Origin: Clostridiales bacterium
GTDB taxonomy: Bacteria; Bacillota; Clostridia; Lachnospirales; Lachnospiraceae
DNA length: 64,000 nt
Direction of reading: 5' to 3'
NCBI GenBank assembly: GCA_018376135.1
Contig: JAHABX010000018.1
Coordinates: 9,322-73,321 of the forward strand
Part shown: in pieces, positions 52,487-60,037 of the stretch
Layout: every line of letters starts with the position of its first letter
How positions within the stretch are numbered: position 1 is the stretch's first letter
Notes under the pieces: generated by a model
What the model saw: the letters and a program-made list of their open reading frames with translations, nothing else
Told to the model about the DNA's origin: nothing
The model's database searches: none
Position numbers and translations under genes: made by a program

Positions 52487-54637
52487 ATGAAAGACAAAAT
52501 TTTTGGTGTACTGCAGCGGGTAGGAAGATCCTTCATGCTGCCAATTGCGATCCTGCCGGTGGCAGGTCTGCTGCTGGGTGTGGGAGGTTCCTTTACGAAT
52601 ACGACCATGCTGGAAACATATGGACTCATGGGACTCATGGGACCAGGAACCATGTTGAATGCGATCCTGCTTGTAATGAGCGCAGCAGGTGATATTGTGT
52701 TTGCAAATCTTCCTATTATCTTTGCCATGGGCGTTGCCATCGGTATGGCGAAGAAGGAAAAGGAAGTGGCGGCGTTGTCATCTGCAATTGCATTTTTCAT
52801 CATGCATGCTTCAATCGGAGCCATGATCACCAATCATGGAGGTGCGGAGGCAATGCTGGAGGGTGCAACGGCTTCCGTAGTAGGCATCACGTCCCTTCAG
52901 ATGGGTGTGTTCGGCGGTATCATCGTTGGTCTTGGCGTTGCGGCACTTCATAATCGTTTTTACAAGATCGAGCTGCCGCAGGTGCTTTCTTTCTTTGGAG
53001 GAACCAGATTTGTACCGATCATCAGTGCCCTTACCTATACGGCGGTTGGTATTCTGATGTTTTATATCTGGCCGGCGATCCAGACAGGGATCTATGCGGT
53101 CGGAGGTGTGGTGCTGGAATCCGGCTATGCAGGAACCTGGCTCTATGGTCTGATGGAGCGTGCGCTCATACCCTTTGGACTTCATCATGTATTTTATCTT
53201 CCGTTCTGGCAGACTGCCCTTGGCGGAACGATGGAGATTGGCGGCAGAGTAGTGGAGGGTGCACAGAGTATCTTCTTTGCCCAGCTTGCAGATCCCACGA
53301 TCGAGCATTTTGCAGTATCGGCAACCAGATTTATGTCCGGTAAATTCCCGCTTATGATCTTTGGTCTTCCGGGAGCTGCACTTGCCATGTATAAGACGGC
53401 AAAGCCGGAGAAAAAGAAAGCTGTGGCTGGTCTTCTTCTCTCAGCCGCACTGACTTCCATGCTGACCGGTATCACAGAGCCTCTGGAGTTTACCTTCCTT
53501 TTCGTAGCTCCGGTGTTGTATGTAGTACACTGTATATTTGCAGGTCTTGCTTATATGTTGATGCATATCTGCGGAGTTGGTGTGGGAATGACCTTCTCCG
53601 GCGGAATGATCGACCTGTTCCTGTTTGGAATCATGCAGGGAAATGCAAAAACGAGCTGGATCTGGGTAGTGATCGTTGGAATCGGATATTTTGCAGTGTA
53701 TTACTTCCTGTTCGGATTCCTGATCACAAAGCTTGATCTGAAGACTCCGGGGCGTGATGACAGCGAGGAAGTGAAGCTGTACCGCAGAAGTGATGTGGAC
53801 GCGAAGAAAAAAGGTACTGCACAGACAGGTGCGGAGGCATTATCCGAAGAGGATGCGCTGTCCGAAGCAATCTGCCGGGGACTTGGCGGCAAGAAAAATA
53901 TCTCGGATGTGGATTGCTGCGCAACCAGACTTCGCTGTACCGTTCACAAATCTGAGCTGGTGAATGATGCACTTTTGAAAACTACCGGGGCATCCGGCGT
54001 GGTACACAAGGGAAATGGAGTACAGGTCATCTATGGTCCCCGTGTTACGGTGATCAAGTCCAATCTGGAAGATTATCTGGAGAAGGCGCCGAATGAAGAA
54101 TATGTGCTGTCGGAAGCAGCGGAAGAGATAAATATGCCTGCTGAGGAATCCCGGACAGAGAAGAAGGTAGTGGACACGGTTATCATTTCCAGCCCGGTGA
54201 ACGGAACGGCAGCTGATCTGTCAGAAACACCGGATGAAGCATTTGCCGGAAGAATGATGGGTGATGGAGCCATGGTGATTCCTTCTGAAGAAATGGTCTA
54301 TGCGCCGGAGGATGGTGAAGTGTGCTTTGTATTTGAAACCAGACACGCCATCGGGTTCCAGACAGCATCCGGAGTGGCAATGCTGCTTCACATGGGAATT
54401 GATACGGTGAGCCTGAATGGAGAAGGCTTTGAGGTACTGGTAAAGGACGGAGATCAGGTGAAAAAGGGTCAGCCGTTGATGAAGCTGGATCTGGAGTATT
54501 TAAAGGCACATGCACCGTCACTTGCTTCACCGGTGCTGTGTACAGAGCTGAATGACAACCAGAAGATCCGGCTGCTGAAGAGTGGAGAAATTCAGGCAGG
54601 GGATGCTCTGTTTGCAATAGATACCTACGAGGTATAA
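52487..54637 (+). CDS. PTS IICBA transporter, glucose/N-acetylglucosamine family
   Basis: A 716-residue permease-kinase. IIC (about 1-390) begins with LQRVGRSFMLPIAILPVAGLLLGVGG and has the GITEPLEFTFLFVAP signature. IIB (about 460-545) has the phospho-cysteine in DVDCCATRLRCTV. IIA (about 565-716) shows SPVNGTAADLSETPDEAFAGRMMGDG, a HAIG histidine and the phospho-histidine in LLHMGIDTV. The start at 52487 follows AGGAGG; the frame's upstream part is leader RNA. Glucose or GlcNAc is the likely substrate. Control is by antitermination. Confidence 0.92.
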   Translation: MKDKIFGVLQRVGRSFMLPIAILPVAGLLLGVGGSFTNTTMLETYGLMGLMGPGTMLNAILLVMSAAGDIVFANLPIIFAMGVAIGMAKKEKEVAALSSAIAFFIMHASIGAMITNHGGAEAMLEGATASVVGITSLQMGVFGGIIVGLGVAALHNRFYKIELPQVLSFFGGTRFVPIISALTYTAVGILMFYIWPAIQTGIYAVGGVVLESGYAGTWLYGLMERALIPFGLHHVFYLPFWQTALGGTMEIGGRVVEGAQSIFFAQLADPTIEHFAVSATRFMSGKFPLMIFGLPGAALAMYKTAKPEKKKAVAGLLLSAALTSMLTGITEPLEFTFLFVAPVLYVVHCIFAGLAYMLMHICGVGVGMTFSGGMIDLFLFGIMQGNAKTSWIWVVIVGIGYFAVYYFLFGFLITKLDLKTPGRDDSEEVKLYRRSDVDAKKKGTAQTGAEALSEEDALSEAICRGLGGKKNISDVDCCATRLRCTVHKSELVNDALLKTTGASGVVHKGNGVQVIYGPRVTVIKSNLEDYLEKAPNEEYVLSEAAEEINMPAEESRTEKKVVDTVIISSPVNGTAADLSETPDEAFAGRMMGDGAMVIPSEEMVYAPEDGEVCFVFETRHAIGFQTASGVAMLLHMGIDTVSLNGEGFEVLVKDGDQVKKGQPLMKLDLEYLKAHAPSLASPVLCTELNDNQKIRLLKSGEIQAGDALFAIDTYEV

Positions 54638-54729
54638 AACACATTTACAAGGACGGTATCTGAGGAGTAAAATAGATATAAGAGATCATTATACAGGAGA
54701 AGAACTGTGTCTGCGGGGGATAGGGAGAG

Positions 54730-55560
54730 ATGTTCAGAGTAAAGAAAGCTTTAAATCACAATACAATTATTGCAATCGGGATGGAGGATAACCGGGAGTA
54801 TCTTCTGATCGGAAAAGGTATTGGCTTTGGGAAGAAGGTAAGTGAGCGGCTGGAAGCGCCGGAGGACTGTATGGTGTATTCCATGCAGGAGCAGACGGAG
54901 CGCGGCAGCGCCGCAGAGCTTGTGAAAAGTATAGATCCCATATACCTGGAGATTGCGGAGCAGGTATTGAAGGAGAGCAGTAAGATATTCGGAAAGCTGG
55001 ACTGGAGCATTCTTTTTCCTATGGCAGATCACATTGCATTTGCAGTACAGCGGATCCGGAAGGGTGAACAGATCAGTAATCCACTGACCAACGATATTCA
55101 GGCACTGTTTCATATGGAATATAAGGCGGCAGAGTGTATCCGTCCGATTCTGAAGGAGCGTCTGTCGGTGGAGATCGACAGTGATGAGATCGGTTATGTG
55201 GCTCTGCATATTCATTCCGCTATTGAGGATGAGAATGTGGCTCTGTCCATGCAGATCGCAGGAACGGTCCGGGAATGTATTGAGCTGGTGGAAGAGGAGA
55301 CGGGACAGAAGATCGATATTATGTCTCTTTCCTATAACCGTCTTATGAACCATGTCCGTTATATGGCGGCACGGGCGATCCGGGGCGAGAAGCTGAGACT
55401 GAATATGAATGATTATATGGAAGTGAAATTTCCGGACGCATTCCGGCTGGCGGCTGAGGTATGCGGGCATCTGGAGCGTCACCTGAAAAAGCCGCTGGAT
55501 GAGGTGGAGATCGGATATCTTGCCATGCATATTGAACGTGTGGCGGCGGATATGAAATAA
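54730..55560 (+). CDS. licT: BglG/LicT family transcription antiterminator
   Basis: A 276-residue RNA-binding regulator. The N-terminal CAT domain (about 1-57; VKKALNHNTIIAI, GKGIGFGKKV) binds RAT RNA; PRD1 and PRD2 follow, with regulatory histidines in ADHIAFAVQRI, YVALHIHSAI, LMNHVRYM and GYLAMHIER. Phosphorylation by the PTS should control its dimerisation. Lying 92 nt after the PTS gene with a RAT in that gene's leader, it probably controls this operon. By position it would be GlcT-like, but the sequence does not tell LicT from GlcT. Confidence 0.9.
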   Translation: MFRVKKALNHNTIIAIGMEDNREYLLIGKGIGFGKKVSERLEAPEDCMVYSMQEQTERGSAAELVKSIDPIYLEIAEQVLKESSKIFGKLDWSILFPMADHIAFAVQRIRKGEQISNPLTNDIQALFHMEYKAAECIRPILKERLSVEIDSDEIGYVALHIHSAIEDENVALSMQIAGTVRECIELVEEETGQKIDIMSLSYNRLMNHVRYMAARAIRGEKLRLNMNDYMEVKFPDAFRLAAEVCGHLERHLKKPLDEVEIGYLAMHIERVAADMK

Positions 55561-55597
55561 GCCGGAAAAGCGGCTTTATACAGGTGGGAATGTAAAA

Positions 55598-55637
55598 GGA
55601 GACATCAGGATACTTATGGTATTCGGGTGTCTCTTTT
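55598..55637. terminator. Terminator after licT
   Basis: GGAGACAT/GTGTCTC stem flanked by AAAA on the left and TTTT on the right, so potentially bidirectional. Confidence 0.8.
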
Positions 55638-55656
55638 GACATTGTTCATAAACTGC

Positions 55657-55686
55657 TTGATTAAATAAACAAAAAAACCCTATAAT
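55657..55686 (+). promoter_or_regulatory. Probable promoter of the agr-like operon
   Basis: TTGATT (55657-55662), 18 nt, TATAAT (55681-55686), ahead of the frameshifted ORF and the response regulator. Confidence 0.6.
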
Positions 55687-55718
55687 GAAGTCAGAGGATA
55701 ATGGGAGCTGTGCCACTC

Positions 55719-55980
55719 ATGACAGAAAGAGAGAAGCGTCAGGAAAGCGCGTCAGGTGTATATTTATGCGGATAAAGAGTTTCCCGGGACGATTATTGAT
55801 AAAACCATGGGAAGGGTGCATGGAGATCACCAGTATCTTCGGAGAATGGAAAAAGAATGGGTTAGACAGTATGATCAGGTCATGATGGAAGTCCGGGACA
55901 GCAGGAACTGGAAGGAAAAGGTACTGGAATTTTTAGAAAGAACCGAAGGGGAGTGGAGGCTGGATGCAAGTAGATATTAA
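55719..55980 (+). pseudogene. Small ORF of unknown function, frameshifted by a 13-nt direct-repeat duplication
   Basis: The ATG at 55719 opens a frame that stops after 18 codons. GCGTCAGG occurs at 55736-55743 and again at 55749-55756, 13 nt apart. Dropping one 13-nt unit joins MTEREKRQ to VYIYADKEFPG and restores an 82-codon ORF ending at the TAA at 55978-55980, 13 nt before the response regulator start. A GTG at 55756 could start the second frame but has no ribosome binding site. The restored protein is charged and soluble; no family is recognised. It may be a decayed gene or a slippage-switchable one. A genuine assembly error is also possible. Confidence 0.5.
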
Positions 55981-55993
55981 ACAAGGAAGCCTT

Positions 55994-56725
55994 ATGAATA
56001 AAATGAGAATCGCAGTCTGTGATGATTCCCAGAGAGATCTGCAGATTCTGGAAAATCATTTGCTGCGGTATGCAGATGAGAAGCATTATGAGTTTGCTAT
56101 TACCCGTTTTTGCAGCGGACGGGAGTTTCTGGATAAATACCAGCCCGTTTATCACATGATTTTTCTGGATATCCGGTTGGAGGATCTGTCTGGTGACAGG
56201 CTGGCAGAGTGTATCAGGGAAGAGGACAGAGAGGTTCCGGTTGTCTTCGTTTCATCCTTCCCGGATGCGGTATACCGTGGATATGAATTAAATATACAGA
56301 ACTATGTCAAAAAGCCGCTGAGTTATTCCAGTGTAGCAAAAGAGGTGGAGCGGGCAATCAAGACGCTTCGTTATCTGAAAGAGGACTTTTTCTGGGAAGA
56401 AGGGATGGAGGAGTCACTGAAAATATATTATTCCAGGCTGGAATACATAGAGACAGATACTCATTCCCATGGAACCTGTCTGCATTATGACGGCAGGATG
56501 ATCCTGTCCCGCCGGAAGCTGAAGGATTATGAAAACCTGCTGAAGGATCCGTGTTTTTACCGATGTAATTACAGCTATATCGTTAATCTGCGCTTGGTGG
56601 AACAGATTATTCCCTGTGATAAACGGTATGAGCTTATGCTGAGTACCGGTGAGAAGATTCCCATGAGCAGAGGAAATAAAGGAGAATGCATGAAACGGAT
56701 GATGGCTGTCTGGGGGACGGTATAA
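55994..56725 (+). CDS. agrA: LytTR-type response regulator (AgrA/VirR-like)
   Basis: A 243-residue regulator. The receiver domain has the acidic pair Asp10-Asp11, phospho-acceptor Asp59 (MIFLDIR) and Lys107 in VKKPLS. The C-terminal LytTR DNA-binding domain (about 140-243) contains ILSRRKLKDYENLL, FYRCNYSYIVNLRLVEQI and IPMSRG. Such regulators bind pairs of 9-bp direct repeats. The start at 55994 has AAGGA upstream; an earlier ATG at 55964 does not. It is followed 14 nt later by the AgrB-like gene and then the kinase. Confidence 0.92.
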   Translation: MNKMRIAVCDDSQRDLQILENHLLRYADEKHYEFAITRFCSGREFLDKYQPVYHMIFLDIRLEDLSGDRLAECIREEDREVPVVFVSSFPDAVYRGYELNIQNYVKKPLSYSSVAKEVERAIKTLRYLKEDFFWEEGMEESLKIYYSRLEYIETDTHSHGTCLHYDGRMILSRRKLKDYENLLKDPCFYRCNYSYIVNLRLVEQIIPCDKRYELMLSTGEKIPMSRGNKGECMKRMMAVWGTV

Positions 56726-56739
56726 GGAGAATAGGTGAG

Positions 56740-57159
56740 ATGATTGACAGAGTGGTTGCAATGGTGAAAGAACAGAAAGAATTTTCAGGTGGATATCATG
56801 CTGGATCTCATCTGAGCTGTGTGACACAGTTCAATCTGGTATATTTCTTATTGGTATCAGGATATCATTTTGTCGGTGTGACGAGAATTGTTAAGTGTTT
56901 GGTTACAGGTGCTGTAGTGGTCTGTATTTTTATGTATGCACCAATTGTTTCCAAACAAAAAAGATTATCAGAGGAAGAGATTCATTCGCATAGGAAATGG
57001 GCAAGGATTAAAATTTTGATTTTGAGTGGAGTATGGTTGGCAGGAGAGTTTGTACACTGTAACACATACACAGATTTTGTATTTCTGGCAATCTGCATGC
57101 TGGAAATTACGCTGATACTTGGAAAAATAGTTGAAGCAAAAGAGAAGGAATGTAAATGA
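56740..57159 (+). CDS. agrB: AgrB-like peptide-processing membrane protease, internally truncated
   Basis: A 139-residue protein. FSGGYHAGSHLSC carries the AgrB catalytic pair His20 and Cys27 with the 7-residue spacing of S. aureus His77/Cys84. The remainder has about four helices and the conserved YAPIVSKQKRLSEEE segment. The N-terminal 14 residues (MIDRVVAMVKEQKE) look like a normal AgrB start, but the 55-60 residues that should follow, including the first membrane helices, are missing, as if removed by an in-frame deletion. AgrB proteins are usually about 190-200 residues. Whether it can still cleave and cyclise AgrD is uncertain. It overlaps the kinase gene by 4 nt (ATGA). Confidence 0.82.
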   Translation: MIDRVVAMVKEQKEFSGGYHAGSHLSCVTQFNLVYFLLVSGYHFVGVTRIVKCLVTGAVVVCIFMYAPIVSKQKRLSEEEIHSHRKWARIKILILSGVWLAGEFVHCNTYTDFVFLAICMLEITLILGKIVEAKEKECK

Positions 57160-58427
57160 TAGTAATCGGAATTGACTTATTTGCAACTATTATAGAGGGA
57201 AGTTTGTTATATTATATGCTGAGTAAGACCGCAGATAAATTTCAGTGGAAAAAGTATGTATGGACAATTGGAGTGTTTACCGGAATTGTCTTTTGGATGA
57301 CACAGAGAACCATGTCACCAGAAGAAAAAGTGCTGGTTATTGGATTTTTATATATGCTCATAGGGATAATTGTACATAAGATACCGGCATATCGGGCAAT
57401 TTTATTAAGTTTTCTTTTTCATCTTTCAATTGGTTTGGGAGAGATTGCAGTACAGATATTTTTAATTGCTTGCACAGGAAAGTCTGTTCCACAGATTACA
57501 CAGAATATTTTCGTTTTAGCAGTGGCAATATACTTCAGCAAATTACTTGCAGTATGTCTGATTGTATGGATGAAAAAGTCTTTCGGCAGTTTAAGATTAT
57601 ACCTTAGCTGGAAGGTGTTTTTGATTGTGCTATTTCCATTGATGTTAATTGTGCTTTTGGTTGCAAAACTGGAAGGAATGATTCTTGGATATACGGAAGA
57701 TATTATGATATGGAATGAGTTGGTATTTTCAGTTGCGTTGCTTTTTTCTGCCCTCTGTCTTGTGGCTTCTCTTCGATATGTAATTGTAATGAATGACATT
57801 CAGATTACAAAGAATCTCAATGAACAGCAGTTGGAAATGCTTTATGGTTATTATCAGAAGCGTCTGGAGTATGAGAATCAGGCAAAGAAAATATATCATG
57901 ATTTGAACAAGCATCTTTCTATTCTGGAAAGTATGAAGGATGGAAAAGAAAAGGATGCCTATATGGAGCGGATACAGCAGACTCTGAAAGAAGTACAGTA
58001 TCCTGCCTATACCGGAAATGAGATCATAGATCTGGTCATACAGGATAAAAAGGAACAGTTTAAGGAAATTGAGATCTCGGCGGTGTGTACTGGAAATATT
58101 GATTCTATCAAAAAGATTGAAAACTTTGATCTAGTCACTGTTTTTGGAAACGCACTGGATAATGGGGCAGAGGCATTGAGAAAAGACCGCTCTGCGAAAC
58201 AGGAGATTGATATTCGTATTAAGTTGCTGTCACATTTTGTTATGATTGAGTTTTCCAATGAATATACAGGTGAATCTGTAGAATATGCTATGTCTTCAAA
58301 GGAAGACAAAAGGATGCATGGATATGGAATATCCAATATTATGGATGTTGTGAAGAAGTATGACGGACAGGCAGAGATTCGGACAGAAGAGGGGAAATTT
58401 ATTTTACAATTACTATTTCTGGTGTAA
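57156..58427 (+). CDS. agrC: AgrC-like sensor histidine kinase (GHKL/HPK10 family)
   Basis: A 423-residue receptor. The first 200 or so residues form about six membrane helices, as in peptide-sensing AgrC. The phospho-acceptor is His248 in KKIYHDLNKHLSIL. The ATPase part has the N-box FGNALDNGAEAL and a G-box HGYGISNIMDVV. The D/F boxes of classical kinases are reduced, as usual in HPK10. It starts inside the agrB stop (ATGA), so the two are translationally coupled. It should phosphorylate the LytTR regulator upstream. Confidence 0.9.
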   Translation: MIVIGIDLFATIIEGSLLYYMLSKTADKFQWKKYVWTIGVFTGIVFWMTQRTMSPEEKVLVIGFLYMLIGIIVHKIPAYRAILLSFLFHLSIGLGEIAVQIFLIACTGKSVPQITQNIFVLAVAIYFSKLLAVCLIVWMKKSFGSLRLYLSWKVFLIVLFPLMLIVLLVAKLEGMILGYTEDIMIWNELVFSVALLFSALCLVASLRYVIVMNDIQITKNLNEQQLEMLYGYYQKRLEYENQAKKIYHDLNKHLSILESMKDGKEKDAYMERIQQTLKEVQYPAYTGNEIIDLVIQDKKEQFKEIEISAVCTGNIDSIKKIENFDLVTVFGNALDNGAEALRKDRSAKQEIDIRIKLLSHFVMIEFSNEYTGESVEYAMSSKEDKRMHGYGISNIMDVVKKYDGQAEIRTEEGKFILQLLFLV

Positions 58428-58432
58428 ATACC

Positions 58433-58462
58433 CAAACTATGTTGTTATATGGACAAACTATG
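58433..58462 (+). promoter_or_regulatory. Candidate LytTR (AgrA) binding site: two 9-bp direct repeats 21 bp apart
   Basis: CAAACTATG occurs exactly at 58433-58441 and 58454-58462, leaving a 12-bp spacer so that both repeats face the same side of the helix. This is the architecture used by LytTR regulators. On the other strand each reads CATAGTTTG, close to the AgrA-type GTT core. A weak promoter (TTACGT 58472-58477, 17 nt, TATGGT 58495-58500) lies just downstream, as expected for an activated promoter driving agrD. Confidence 0.55.
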
Positions 58463-58465
58463 CAG

Positions 58466-58493
58466 AACCACTTACGTTTGTAGGTGGTTTTTG
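58466..58493 (+). terminator. Terminator after agrC
   Basis: AACCACTTAC/GTAGGTGGTT stem with a GTTT loop and a following TTTTTG. It separates agrC from agrD and lies between the direct repeats and agrD. Confidence 0.7.
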
Positions 58494-58546
58494 TTATGGT
58501 ATTTGTGTAACAGGTAGAAATCAAGTTATAAAGGGAGGAAAGGAAA

Positions 58547-58699
58547 ATGGTTAATAAGTTAACAAATGTATTTTTACTACTGGTGGTTGCTGCTGCAAAT
58601 CATATGGCAATTCATTCTTTGGCACAGACAAGTGCTTTAAACTGGCATCAGCCAGAGGTAGGAGAAGAATTGAAAGAGAAAATAAAAAGTAGGAGCTGA
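58547..58699 (+). CDS. agrD: AgrD-like autoinducer prepeptide with serine in the ring position
   Basis: A 50-residue ORF with a strong AGGGAGG site. The N-terminal part (residues about 4-25) is an amphipathic hydrophobic helix, the core is TSALNW, and the C-terminal tail HQPEVGEELKEK matches the acidic AgrD recognition tail (compare PEVPKEL of staphylococci). If processed like AgrD, the product would be a five-residue ring Ser29-Ala-Leu-Asn-Trp33, a lactone instead of the usual thiolactone, because the position is Ser and the peptide has no Cys. It sits directly after the kinase gene and its putative LytTR site. The family assignment rests on context and tail pattern. Confidence 0.7.
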   Translation: MVNKLTNVFLLLVVAAANHMAIHSLAQTSALNWHQPEVGEELKEKIKSRS

Positions 58700-58716
58700 A
58701 AAATGGGTGGATTATA

Positions 58717-59091
58717 TTGAAAGATAGAAAAGCGGTTGACGAGGTGACGAAACAGAGAAATAAAAGTGGAATAAAGAAATATATGGTCATCTTTATGGTT
58801 GAGGCAATGATCCTGATCAGTCCCATCATTATTTATGGTATTCTTATTACGGATACAGAAAAGGGAGTACTTATAGATTCAATAGAGGGATACCCGCAGG
58901 GGGCAGAGCTTTATATTAAGACATCTAAGGGTACTTATGAAATAAAGTATAATTTGGAAGAATTGAATGAGATCTATCACGAGAATTTTAAAATAGGAGA
59001 TAAGGTTCTGGTAATTCATAATGTTTCCAAAATACCTGCGATAGCGATATATCCGCCAAGGATGCAATTGATTTATATGAAAAGACTGTAG
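58717..59091 (+). CDS. Small single-pass membrane protein of unknown function
   Basis: A 124-residue protein with a cytoplasmic charged N-terminus, one membrane helix (about residues 22-45, MVIFMVEAMILISPIIIYGIL) and an extracytoplasmic beta-rich domain (GAELYIKTSKGTYEIKY; GDKVLVIHNVSKIPAIAIYPP). It starts with TTG at 58717, with GGGTGG 6 nt upstream. A five-codon ORF (MGGLY, 58704-58721) with its own AGGAG site ends over this start (TATTGA), so translation may be coupled. It is 17 nt from agrD, so probably in the same transcript. No family is recognised. Confidence 0.6.
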   Translation: MKDRKAVDEVTKQRNKSGIKKYMVIFMVEAMILISPIIIYGILITDTEKGVLIDSIEGYPQGAELYIKTSKGTYEIKYNLEELNEIYHENFKIGDKVLVIHNVSKIPAIAIYPPRMQLIYMKRL

Positions 59092-59136
59092 TATTTTATT
59101 GTAAAAAACAGTAAATTTAAAATGGAGGACAATAAA

Positions 59137-59985
59137 GTGATAAAGAGATTGATTTGTTCAGCGATGTTATTGGTTTTACTGCTAGCTATGCCAGTAAGCG
59201 CAAAAAATTTGACTGAAGAAAATGTATCAATACATAATGTGAAGGAATTCGATTTGGTTAGTCATACAATAAAAGAGCGAACTTATCAGATTGACAATGC
59301 CTTTACGGATACAAGTAGTCTTTTTAGTAATGCGGTTCCATTTTTTCTTGAGCCGATAGATTATGCAGAAGGCTATCCGTTTTCTGCGATAGGAAAGCTT
59401 TCCATTACATATGAAAATGGAAAGAAAGGGGCTGGAACGGCATTTGTGGTTGCTGATAACTTAGTTTTGACTTCTGCGCATTGTGTATATGACTATTATA
59501 ATGGGAATGGAGCAGCAACTAAGATGCATTTTCAGGCAGGGTACAATCAGGATGGGAGTTTTATTGCAACTTCAGAAGCCTCTACATTTTATTGCTCATC
59601 AGGATGGACGGAATTGCAAGATTATGCGTATGATTGGGCATTGGTAAAATTAAAAAATCCCATGGGCAGTGCAACTGGAATAATTCCATGTAAAGTAATT
59701 AGCTCTCCAGTTGGAACGACAGTGATGGTATCTGGATATGGAAATAGTGAAGAGTATGATGGTCGCGTACAATTAATATCTGAAGGTACAGTAACTAGTG
59801 CAAGTAATGGAAAATTAGTATTTAATGCAGATAGTTTGGGTGGAATGAGCGGAAGCCCCGTTATGTCATTAGACGATCCGAATTTGGCAGCAATTGGTAT
59901 CTTGTCAGGAACCACAGTATCAGGAAATACATCAGGACCCTGCATGAATACTGTTATTACCAATTTAATAAGAAATTATCAGTAA
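59137..59985 (+). CDS. Secreted V8-like (S1 family) serine protease
   Basis: A 282-residue secreted protease. The signal peptide (1-22) ends in VSA before KNLTEE. A propeptide-like stretch to about residue 80 precedes the trypsin-fold catalytic domain: His115 (LTSAHCVYD), Asp166 (YDWALVKL) and Ser238 (GGMSGSPV). This pattern matches glutamyl endopeptidase/V8 relatives. The start is taken as GTG at 59137, with GGAGG 8 nt upstream, because the ATG at 59122 contains that site. It lies in the agr-like locus; in staphylococci V8 protease is an agr target, so quorum control is a plausible inference. It may be exported to the medium or cell wall; no anchor is seen. Confidence 0.87.
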   Translation: MIKRLICSAMLLVLLLAMPVSAKNLTEENVSIHNVKEFDLVSHTIKERTYQIDNAFTDTSSLFSNAVPFFLEPIDYAEGYPFSAIGKLSITYENGKKGAGTAFVVADNLVLTSAHCVYDYYNGNGAATKMHFQAGYNQDGSFIATSEASTFYCSSGWTELQDYAYDWALVKLKNPMGSATGIIPCKVISSPVGTTVMVSGYGNSEEYDGRVQLISEGTVTSASNGKLVFNADSLGGMSGSPVMSLDDPNLAAIGILSGTTVSGNTSGPCMNTVITNLIRNYQ

Positions 59986-60037
59986 GTAGATTAATTAATC
60001 TGTATATTGCTATTTTGTACAAATAGAAAGGAATTAT

